This document shows positions 1-6,070 of a stretch of 17,073 bases of DNA, one piece after another. The notes beneath the pieces were generated by a model that saw only the letters and a list, made by a program, of their open reading frames with translations, did not search any database and was not told the DNA's origin. Every line of letters begins with the position of its first letter. Position 1 is the first letter of the stretch. The stretch comes from Stenotrophomonas sp. (GTDB lineage: Bacteria; Pseudomonadota; Gammaproteobacteria; Xanthomonadales; Xanthomonadaceae): the NCBI GenBank assembly GCA_003248565.1, contig QFOV01000044.1:1-17073 (forward strand). The letters run 5' to 3'. Both the position numbers and the translations under genes were made by a program.

Positions 1-486
1 GCGCGCCACCTGTAGCAGTGGCCGCCACAAGATGTTGGTTCCGAAACTGCGTTCTGCCTGCATCGCGGCCAGACCATCGACACCGGCGCCGCGCAGTGCA
101 CGCAGCAGGAAGGTTTCTGCCTGATCGTCCTGGTGATGGGCCAAGGCCAGCCATTCGCCTTCGCGTAGATGGGCCTTGAAGGCCGCGCGGCGGGCATCGC
201 GGGCGGCTGCTTCCAGACCTTGGCCGGCGTCACGCGGAACATCGACATGCACTACCTGCAGTGGGATATCCCACTCTGCACAGAGGGTGGCGCAATGCTG
301 GTGCCAGTCATCGGCAGCCTTTTGCAGCCCGTGGTGCACATGCAGTGCGCGCAGGCTGCCTGGCTGGCGTCCCGGGGCATTGGCGAGCAGATGCAGCAGC
401 ACGGTGGAATCCAGGCCGCCGCTGAAGCCGACCATCACCGGGATGTCGGTTGCGGACTGCAGCAGGGAAGGAGAAAGCGGGTTCAT
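1..486 (-). CDS. tilS: tRNA(Ile)-lysidine synthase TilS, N-terminal part (runs off the window)
   Basis: TilS is a cytoplasmic ATP-dependent enzyme that attaches lysine to C34 of the AUA-decoding tRNA-Ile. The reading frame starts at the ATG whose complement is 484-486 and stays open to base 1, giving the first 162 residues. The N-type ATP pyrophosphatase P-loop SGGLDS is at residues 22-27. The family motif HHQDDQAET is at about 117-125, followed by LLRALRGAGVDGLAAM, which is highly typical of TilS. The C-terminal domains lie outside the window. I see no strong Shine-Dalgarno sequence before the ATG; the start is chosen because the PP-loop normally sits about 20 residues from the N-terminus. 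The family assignment is very secure. Confidence 0.95.
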   Translation of the reverse strand, partial: MNPLSPSLLQSATDIPVMVGFSGGLDSTVLLHLLANAPGRQPGSLRALHVHHGLQKAADDWHQHCATLCAEWDIPLQVVHVDVPRDAGQGLEAAARDARRAAFKAHLREGEWLALAHHQDDQAETFLLRALRGAGVDGLAAMQAERSFGTNILWRPLLQVAR

Positions 487-542
487 GGCCGCGCCGAGTA
501 TCGGCGGCGGCGGCGATGGCTGCAATTGTTGGCGACAAGCTT

Positions 543-638
543 GTAGGAGCGGCGTCAGCCGCGAGGCTGGCATCGACGAAGTGCCGGGCAGCCTGCAACC
601 TGACGGTCCATCTGCTTCGCGGCTGACGCCGCTCCTAC
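543..638. repeat. REP-type inverted pair (GTAG-headed)
   Basis: Two 22-base arms, 543-564 and the complement of 617-638, are perfect inverted copies beginning GTAGGAGCGGCG. Each arm also contains its own small palindrome (GCGGC...GCCGC). The pair is separated by about 50 bases. This is the layout of a REP doublet (BIME-like) of the kind mobilised by RAYT transposases. A degenerate copy of the same family lies at 4468-4563. The right arm contains the stop codon used by the frameshifted upstream reading frame (635-637). Confidence 0.8.
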
Positions 639-1177
639 ATCCCTCCGCAAATCCAGTCAGGGCAGGATCTTGCCGTGGCGATCAATGCGGTAGTGCTTGC
701 CGCCCTCGATGGCGGTGTGGCCGCCGGGGTCGGGTTTGCCCGGCGCGCAGCCCTGTCGGCGATGCCGTCCTTGAACGGCCAGCCCCAGTCGAAGCGGGCG
801 GCAAAAGCTGGTTGCAGTTGGCGGTCGTAGTAGCCGATCTGGCCATCGACCATGGAACGGGTCAGGCCTTCCTCGAAGTAATCCGGGCCATTGTCGTAGG
901 TGATCACCGGCAGGTGGCGTCCGTCGCGACGCAGGTAGTAATGCTGTTTGCCGGCAATGACCGTGGTCAGTCCATCAGCATCGTACTCAAGTTGCGCCAG
1001 CGCCGTTTCGGCGACGATCAGCCTGTCATCGCCGGTCCGCTTGCAGCCTTCCAGAATCTTGAACGCATCGGTGTCCATCCGGTAGCAGGCCTCGTCGGCC
1101 AGCGCGATCGCTGGCAGCCAGACCAGTGACAGCATTGCTGCCACTGGCCATCCGGCACGTTGCCGGAGCAGGCTCAC
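635..1177 (-). pseudogene. Exported WG-repeat-like protein with a probable 3' frameshift
   Basis: The gene probably starts at GTG 1177, which overlaps the phosphatase stop as GTGA, indicating translational coupling. This start gives a good signal peptide ending ALA-DE. The mature part contains tandem short motifs (YYLRRDGRHLPVITYDNGPD; GQIGYYDRQLQPAF; FDWGWPFKDGIA) that resemble WG beta-repeat proteins of unknown function. After GIADR, near 757-765, the frame turns into low-complexity A/T/R/P sequence and ends at 635 inside the REP element. A different frame at that point reads GCAPGKPDPGGHTAIEGG, then KHYRIDRHGKILP, and stops at 657-659. That looks like the genuine ending, including another repeat. 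I infer a small indel (at least one base missing, possibly about seven). A sequencing error is also possible. If the frame is intact in relatives, treat 657-1177 as the ancestral gene. Confidence 0.65.
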
Positions 1178-2874
1178 TGCGCCTTGCGCTCGAACTTGGC
1201 CGGCTGCGGCAGCTCGACCGGCACGCCGTGCGCGTCGCAGGTACCCAGGGCACACAGGCGCTCACGCAGCCGCGGGGTGGACTGCACGATCAGGTGGTAG
1301 ATGGTGTTCTGTTCCATCGTGCCACGCACTGCCTTGCTGCCCGGGCCACGCGCCCAGATGCCGACATCTTCACCGCCGTGCGATTCGCTCTTGGACGGCA
1401 CCAGCGCTTCCTGCATGTAGTCCGGATGCTCGGTGTCGACATGGGTCAGGTCGGGGCGGCCGTTGGCGGTCTCGAAGCTGCTCGGCGAATGCGGGAAGCG
1501 CTTCGGGCCGGCCGGCTGCTGGTTGCTGGCACCGGTGTAGCCTGGACCATTGGCATAGCTCAGGGTGGTGTAGGGCATGCCCATGCCGTCGCGGGCCAGG
1601 TCCAGTGCGCCCATGCCGTCTTCACCGCCCTTGTCCTTGACCTTGCCGAGGATGGCGTTGCCGCGTGCCGGGTAACCGACGAAGTTCAACGTATGCGAGT
1701 GGTCGGCGGTGACGATGATCAAGGTGTCTTCGGCCGAGGTGGCGTCCACCGCAGCCTTGACCGCATCCGACATGGCGATGGTGTCGCCCAGTGCTCGCGC
1801 TGCGTTGCCGCTGTGGTTGGCGTGGTCGATGCGGGCGCCTTCGACCATCAGCACGAAACCTTCCTGGTGCTTGGACAGGTTGGCGATGGCGGCGCGGGTC
1901 AGTTCGGCCAGCGACGGTTCACCGGCGCGGTCCTTGGGGCGGTCCTGCTCGTACTGCATGTGGTCCGGCTCGAACAGGCCGAGCAGGGCCGGTGCGTTGG
2001 CGGCCGCCTTGAGCTGGTCGGCGTTCCACACATAGGCACCCTGCGGGTGCTTGGCCTGCCATTCGGCGACCAGGTTGCGGCCGTCCAGGCGCAGGCCGAC
2101 CTTGTCGGCGTATTCCGGGTCCTGCTCGTTGATGGTGGTGAACTGACCACGACCGCCGCCCAGCGCAACCAGCGGGCCCTGGCCGTAGCGTGAGGTGGAG
2201 ATCAGCTGCTGGGCGATGTCCACGCAGCCGGCAGCCTTGGCCGCTTCCGGCAGGTCGGTGTCGTTCTCCCAGTTGCGCTCGGGCGAGTGCGCGTAGGTTG
2301 CCGCCGGGGTGGCGTGGGTCAGGCGCGCGGTCGAGACGATGCCGGTGGCCATGCCGGCGCTGTCGGCCAGCTGCAGCCAGGTCAGCAGGCCCTTGGGCAG
2401 GCTGTCGGCGCAGTTGTTGCGGCTACCAGCGCTGACGCCGATGGCGCCCATGTGGCTCTTCACGCCGGTGGTGATGGCGGTCATGGTGCCGGCCGAATCG
2501 GGAGTCTGCGAGTCGGTGTTATAGGTCTTGCTGAACGCAGTGGCCGGGAAGCGTTCCCAGGACAGCAGGTTCTCTTCACCTGGCTGGCCCTTGCGCTGGC
2601 CTTCGAGGATGCGCGCGGCGGCCACGGTGGTCAGGCTCATGCCGTCGCCCAGGAACAGGATCACGTTCTTGGCCTTGCCGGCCATGGCGCCATTACCGGC
2701 GGCGCGGGCGGCGCCGTCGCGGTACCACCACTGCGGGGTTTCCCCGTCCGGGCGGGTGATCTGGGGGACGTCAACGCTGACTGCGTTGGCCGGGCCGGAC
2801 TGCGGGCCGGTGCTGGCGCAGGCGCCGAGCAGCAGGGTGGACAGGGCGGCGGACAGGAAACTGGCTTTGTGCAT
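1174..2874 (-). CDS. phoA: Alkaline phosphatase, PhoA family, predicted lipoprotein
   Basis: Encodes a 566-residue phosphomonoesterase predicted to act in the periplasm or at the cell surface, releasing phosphate from organic esters. The ATG at 2874 is chosen because it places a type II signal peptide with lipobox LGAC (Cys19) at the very N-terminus; the open frame continues to 2964 without adding a plausible signal. The alkaline phosphatase metal and catalytic motifs are present: Asp77 in LGDGM, nucleophile Ser127 in PDSAGT, EGARIDHANH (345-354), TADHSH (389-394), and a late His499 in SHGGED. No inactivating change is seen. Its stop overlaps the GTG of the WG-repeat-like gene, so the two are probably one transcript. 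I looked for a Pho box in the 151 bases upstream and did not recognise one. The family is very secure; the symbol is by homology. Confidence 0.92.
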   Translation of the reverse strand: MHKASFLSAALSTLLLGACASTGPQSGPANAVSVDVPQITRPDGETPQWWYRDGAARAAGNGAMAGKAKNVILFLGDGMSLTTVAAARILEGQRKGQPGEENLLSWERFPATAFSKTYNTDSQTPDSAGTMTAITTGVKSHMGAIGVSAGSRNNCADSLPKGLLTWLQLADSAGMATGIVSTARLTHATPAATYAHSPERNWENDTDLPEAAKAAGCVDIAQQLISTSRYGQGPLVALGGGRGQFTTINEQDPEYADKVGLRLDGRNLVAEWQAKHPQGAYVWNADQLKAAANAPALLGLFEPDHMQYEQDRPKDRAGEPSLAELTRAAIANLSKHQEGFVLMVEGARIDHANHSGNAARALGDTIAMSDAVKAAVDATSAEDTLIIVTADHSHTLNFVGYPARGNAILGKVKDKGGEDGMGALDLARDGMGMPYTTLSYANGPGYTGASNQQPAGPKRFPHSPSSFETANGRPDLTHVDTEHPDYMQEALVPSKSESHGGEDVGIWARGPGSKAVRGTMEQNTIYHLIVQSTPRLRERLCALGTCDAHGVPVELPQPAKFERKAQ

Positions 2875-3025
2875 CGTGGTTGTTACCGCTGGATGAAGAC
2901 AGACCGCCATTATGGTCAAGCGTGGAAGGCATGCATATGACACGCAGCTTTTCTGTGTGGGCATCGTTCTGGCGCAGGCCTTGCGCTATCGTGGCAACCT
3001 TCGATTTTTATCCCGGATTGACGAT

Positions 3026-4357
3026 ATGAATGTGGTTTCTGCCTGGCTGCGGATCCCCTTCTGGCAGCGGGTGGTCGGCGGCTTCGTGCTGGGCGCGCTG
3101 GCTGGCTGGGCGCTGGGACCGGCGGCTGAGACCTTCTTCGGTCCGCTGGGTGAGCTCTACGTCACCCTGATCAAGATGATTGCGGTGCCGCTGGTGTTCT
3201 TCGCGGTGATCAACGCCATCGGTTCGCTGCATGGGCAGAAGTCGGTTGCCGCGCTGAGTGGCCGCACCTTCCTGTGGTTCGTGATCACCGCCGCATTCGC
3301 GGTGGGCATCGGCCTGCTGGTCGGCACGGTGATGCAGCCGGGCACCGGTGGCCTGAAGCTGGCGGTGGACACGGCCTACACCCCGCGTGACGTGCCTTCG
3401 ATCGCCAAGGTGCTGATGGATGTGGTGCCGTCCAATGTGTTCTACGCACTGGCTGGCATCGGTACCAAGGCCAATGCGGCTGGCGAACAGGTGCTGGCGG
3501 CCGGGCGCGGCTCGATCCTGCCGGTGATCTTCTTCGCCGGTCTGCTTGGCTTTGCGATGGTCAAGCTGGGCGAGAAGGTCAACGAAGCGCGCAAGCTGGT
3601 CGGGCAGATGAGCGAGATCATGATCCAGGTGACCCGCTTCGTGCTTGAGATGACGCCGCTGGGTACCTTCGGCCTTATCGCCGGGCTGGTTGGTAGCTAT
3701 GGCTTCGAGAAGCTGCTGCCGTTGGGCAACTTCGTGCTGGCACTGTACGTGGCCTGTGCGCTGCACATCGTCATCGTCTACAGCGGCCTGCTGCTTGCGC
3801 ACGGCTTGAACCCGTGGAAGTTCTTCCGTGGTGCGGCGCCAGGCATGCAGGTGGCGTTCGTGGCTTCGTCGAGTTTCGCGGCGATGCCGGTGGCGATGCG
3901 TTCCATCAGCGACAACCTCGGCGTCAACAAGGATTACGCATCGTTCGCGGTGCCGCTGGGTGCCAGCATCAAGATGGACGGCTGCGGTGCGATCTACCCG
4001 GCCTTGTGTGCGGTGTTCATTGCCCAATACACCGGGGTGCCACTGACCCCGGAGCAATACGTGATCGTGCTGATCGCATCGGTGCTGGGCAGCTTCGGCA
4101 CGGCCGGCGTACCGGGCACGGCGGTGGTGATGGCGACGGTGGTGCTGAGCGCGGCCAACCTGCCGCTGGAAGCGATCGGTTACCTGTACGCCATCGACCG
4201 CATCCTCGACATGATGCGTACCATGACCAATGTCACCGGGCAGATGGTGGTGCCGGTGATCGTGGCCAAGGAGACCGGGCTGCTCGACCAGCAGGTGTAC
4301 GACGCTGCGGGTACGCCGGCGATGGGTGCTGGTGCGAGTGGGCGCCATCCGGACTAG
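3026..4357 (+). CDS. Dicarboxylate/amino acid:cation symporter (DAACS, GltP/DctA type)
   Basis: A 443-residue inner-membrane transporter of the SLC1/DAACS family, which imports acidic amino acids or C4-dicarboxylates with Na+ or H+. The ATG at 3026 starts MNVVSAWLRIPFWQRV, a normal N-terminus; an upstream in-frame start at 2912 would add an unlikely tail. Family landmarks: serine-rich hairpin SSSFAAMP (281-288), the TM7 motif as KMDGC (316-320), hairpin 2 GTAGVPG (358-364) and TM8 DRILDMMRTMTNVTG (391-405). Asp395 and Arg398 align with the GltPh residues that hold an amino-acid substrate, so aspartate/glutamate is a reasonable guess. Oddly, the usual NMDGT is KMDGC, and the position of the GltPh Na1 aspartate is Gln406. 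The gene is transcribed away from phoA and ends 76 bases before a clear terminator. Substrate not determinable. Confidence 0.92.
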   Translation: MNVVSAWLRIPFWQRVVGGFVLGALAGWALGPAAETFFGPLGELYVTLIKMIAVPLVFFAVINAIGSLHGQKSVAALSGRTFLWFVITAAFAVGIGLLVGTVMQPGTGGLKLAVDTAYTPRDVPSIAKVLMDVVPSNVFYALAGIGTKANAAGEQVLAAGRGSILPVIFFAGLLGFAMVKLGEKVNEARKLVGQMSEIMIQVTRFVLEMTPLGTFGLIAGLVGSYGFEKLLPLGNFVLALYVACALHIVIVYSGLLLAHGLNPWKFFRGAAPGMQVAFVASSSFAAMPVAMRSISDNLGVNKDYASFAVPLGASIKMDGCGAIYPALCAVFIAQYTGVPLTPEQYVIVLIASVLGSFGTAGVPGTAVVMATVVLSAANLPLEAIGYLYAIDRILDMMRTMTNVTGQMVVPVIVAKETGLLDQQVYDAAGTPAMGAGASGRHPD

Positions 4358-4433
4358 CGGGTTTGCAATCGCAGCGTCAGGAATGGATCGGCATCGCCGC
4401 GATACCGCTCACCTGAGTACTTGAGTCACCCAG

Positions 4434-4467
4434 AATCCGATGCCAGTCCCTTGGCATCGGATTTTTT
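4434..4467 (+). terminator. Rho-independent terminator after the symporter gene
   Basis: An 11-base-pair stem AATCCGATGCC / GGCATCGGATT with an 8-base loop is followed directly by a T run (six T in a row, 4462-4467). It isolates the symporter transcript from the downstream fap-like operon. Confidence 0.9.
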
Positions 4468-4563
4468 GTGGGAGCGGCGCAAGCCGCGAAACCCGGACTT
4501 CACCGGGTGCCAGAGATGCGGGTAGCCCGGCGCCGCCGGCTTCGCGGCTTACGTCGCTCCTAT
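4468..4563. repeat. Degenerate REP-type inverted pair
   Basis: The left arm 4468-4489 (starting GTGGGAGCGGCGCAAGCC) and the complement of 4542-4563 (starting ATAGGAGCGACGTAAGCC) are imperfect inverted copies of the arms of the pair at 543-638. The spacing is also similar, about 50 bases. It begins where the symporter terminator ends. Confidence 0.7.
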
Positions 4564-4622
4564 ATGCAGGGCCGGGCCGTTGCCGGCCTATCTCATATCC
4601 GACGGTTGTTGTTTGTAGCAGG

Positions 4623-4653
4623 TGTAACAACTGTCTGTAACAGCACTGATACA
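4623..4653 (+). promoter_or_regulatory. Candidate upstream activator sites (TGTNACA palindromes)
   Basis: TGTAACA occurs at 4623-4629 and 4636-4642, followed by the related TGATACA at 4647-4653. The last two lie 11 bases apart, about one helical turn. One more match, TGTGACA, is at 4733-4739. TGTNACA is a dyad. The cluster is roughly 175-205 bases before the predicted transcription start, a usual distance for enhancer sites of sigma-54 activators. That the neighbouring activator binds here is inference. Confidence 0.4.
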
Positions 4654-4745
4654 GCTGCGTGAAAGCCAGGCAGCGCATGCCTTTCGCGGTTCCATCTGGG
4701 CTTCCATGCGCCGGCTTTGATATCAGCATGGCTGTGACATGGATA

Positions 4746-4757
4746 CACCCATGGGTG
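4746..4757. promoter_or_regulatory. Perfect 12-base palindrome upstream of the fap-like promoter
   Basis: CACCCATGGGTG is a perfect 12-base dyad about 45 bases upstream of the -24 element. It could be an operator or a second activator site, but palindromes of this size can arise by chance and I do not recognise the binding protein. Confidence 0.3.
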
Positions 4758-4765
4758 CTGGGTGG

Positions 4766-4778
4766 TATCAACAAGCTG
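4766..4778 (+). promoter_or_regulatory. Possible IHF site
   Basis: TATCAACAAGCTG fits the IHF consensus WATCAANNNNTTR with one mismatch and is followed by an A/T-rich tract (4780-4800). It lies between the candidate activator sites and the sigma-54 promoter, where IHF-induced bending is typical. IHF sites are degenerate, so this is only suggestive. Confidence 0.35.
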
Positions 4779-4801
4779 TTGTTTTTAGTTGAAATTTTTG
4801 C

Positions 4802-4818
4802 TTGGCACGGATGCTGCT
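4802..4818 (+). promoter_or_regulatory. Sigma-54 (-24/-12) promoter of the fap-like operon
   Basis: TTGGCACGGATGCTGCT contains the invariant GG (4804-4805) and GC (4816-4817) with exactly 10 bases between them. The -24 half TTGGCACG is a full consensus match; the -12 half CTGCT differs from TTGCW at one base. Transcription would start near 4829, so the first gene must use the ATG at 4852 rather than the in-frame TTG at 4789, which would lie upstream of the message. A sigma-54 activator gene sits at the other end of the cluster. Confidence 0.85.
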
Positions 4819-4851
4819 CTATCACTCGCGTTGGTACGAGTGGACGACGCA

Positions 4852-5385
4852 ATGGACAGCTGGACCCTACATCGTTATGCCGCCCTGATCGGTTTGCTGC
4901 TGGTCAGTACTGCCGCCAGTGAGGCCGCCATGGCTTCCGGTGCACGTCAGGGCGTAAAGGCACAGCCGGGCGAGATCGTGTTGCTGCGCGATGTATCGAC
5001 GCGGCCGGCCTACCGCATGGCACCGCCAGGCATGGCCTTGATTGCCGATCCCTCTCCACGCAAGGAGCTGGGCTCAGCGCTGGGGGCTGGTGGCATGAGC
5101 GAGCTCAGCGATGATGACTATGCGGCAATGGGTTCGGGCATGGCTGGTAGTCAGCTGGCCGCGCATGGCCAGACCACGGTCGAGCGGGTAACCACCGGCA
5201 TGGTAGGTGGCACCTTGGGACGCGTAGTCGGCGATGACGGCATGTTGTCCGGAGGCCAGCTGTCACGTGCCATCGGTGGCCCGATGGGCGCCGTGGGTGG
5301 TGCGACACGCGGGATTGGCGACCAGGTACGTGGCGCCTTGGCGCAGTTCCCGCTGGGCCAGCCGGCCGGGCCGGGTGGCAAGTGA
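4852..5385 (+). CDS. fapA: FapA-like protein, first gene of functional-amyloid operon
   Basis: A 177-residue exported protein with a signal peptide (hydrophobic stretch about residues 9-26). The mature protein has a conserved-looking segment PGEIVLLRDVSTRPAYR (39-55) and APPGMALIADPSP (57-69), then a glycine-rich tail with repeated GG/GxVGG motifs ending GGATRGIGDQVRGALAQFP (149-167). In Pseudomonas, FapA is a periplasmic protein that influences the FapB/FapC balance in fibres, perhaps as a chaperone. The assignment rests on first position in a six-gene cluster with the fap order plus general resemblance, not on a diagnostic domain. ATG 4852 is 34 bases after the sigma-54 promoter. The stop overlaps the next start (GTGA at 5382-5385). 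There is no cysteine. Confidence 0.72.
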   Translation: MDSWTLHRYAALIGLLLVSTAASEAAMASGARQGVKAQPGEIVLLRDVSTRPAYRMAPPGMALIADPSPRKELGSALGAGGMSELSDDDYAAMGSGMAGSQLAAHGQTTVERVTTGMVGGTLGRVVGDDGMLSGGQLSRAIGGPMGAVGGATRGIGDQVRGALAQFPLGQPAGPGGK

Positions 5386-6023
5386 ACGCTTCCTTCGCCC
5401 CCATTCCCGCTGCCCTGCTTGTAGTTGCGCTTGCCCTTGCGGGCAGTGCACACGCGCAATCGGGCACTGACAGCTACAGCGGCATGCTGTCCTATCTCTC
5501 CACCGACACGCGGATTGACGGTGGGGCCTTGGCCGGTGCCAATGGCTCGATCAAGGTCAACCAGGCGGCGGGTGATCTCAACCTGCAGGCCAACCTGCAC
5601 AGCATGGCCAATGGCGGACACGCGTCGGCCAGTGTTCGCAGCCTGCAGCAGCGTCAGTCCAACCTTTTCAATTCGCCGATGCAGGCCACCGCCACCATCG
5701 GCGGCAATGCGCTGGCAGGCGCTGGCGGCATCGCATCAATCAATCAGGCCAGTGGCGGCGGCAACGCGGAGTTGAACTCCGTCACCGCGACACTGGCTGC
5801 ACAGGGCATACGCGAGGCAAGTGATGAGGCCATGGCTTCATCCGAAGTGCTCGCGTCGGCAGGGGGGCAGTCCACCGTTACCGACCCCCGCGCAACCCGC
5901 CGGGTTGGCGTGGAGGCATCCGCATTGCGCGGATTTGACGGCGTACTGCAACTCAATCAGATCGCGGGATCAGGCAACGCAACGGAGAACAGATTCAGCA
6001 TCTCCGTGCAGGGCACCCCGTGA
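5382..6023 (+). CDS. fapB: FapB-like minor amyloid subunit / nucleator
   Basis: A 213-residue protein starting at GTG 5382 within a GTGA overlap with the fapA-like stop. A signal peptide ends AHA-Q (about residue 25). Three imperfect repeats follow at about 45-76, 106-139 and 176-210, with cores GSIKVNQAAGDLNLQAN, GIASINQASGGGNAELN and GVLQLNQIAGSGNATEN. The shared pattern is a glycine, a beta-strand-like segment, NQ, a short glycine-rich turn, then N...N, as in amyloid repeats of Fap and curli proteins. In Pseudomonas, FapB is a minor fibre component thought to nucleate FapC. No cysteine is present, so the C-terminal CxxC of Pseudomonas FapB is missing. Position second in the operon supports the call; a general curlin-like minor subunit is the alternative description. 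Confidence 0.8.
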   Translation: MNASFAPIPAALLVVALALAGSAHAQSGTDSYSGMLSYLSTDTRIDGGALAGANGSIKVNQAAGDLNLQANLHSMANGGHASASVRSLQQRQSNLFNSPMQATATIGGNALAGAGGIASINQASGGGNAELNSVTATLAAQGIREASDEAMASSEVLASAGGQSTVTDPRATRRVGVEASALRGFDGVLQLNQIAGSGNATENRFSISVQGTP

Positions 6024-6070
6024 GCACAGTTCCATCCACCCGATGCATCAGAAAATCTGAAGAGGGCACC

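Noticed and set aside
1126..2193. A 355-codon plus-strand open frame opposite the phosphatase gene
   Set aside because: No motif, composition typical of an antisense frame in high-GC DNA, and the phosphatase on the other strand is unambiguous.
2875..3025. Search for a Pho box or clear sigma-70 promoters between phoA and the symporter gene
   Set aside because: No tandem CTGTCAT-like repeats and no convincing -35/-10 pair were found.
3008..4348. A 446-codon open frame on the minus strand opposite the symporter gene
   Set aside because: Its product is His/Arg/Gln-rich low-complexity sequence with no family motif; it mirrors the codon bias of the real gene on the other strand.
4409..4852. A 147-codon minus-strand frame across the terminator, REP pair and fap promoter
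   Set aside because: It runs through non-coding elements and has no motif.
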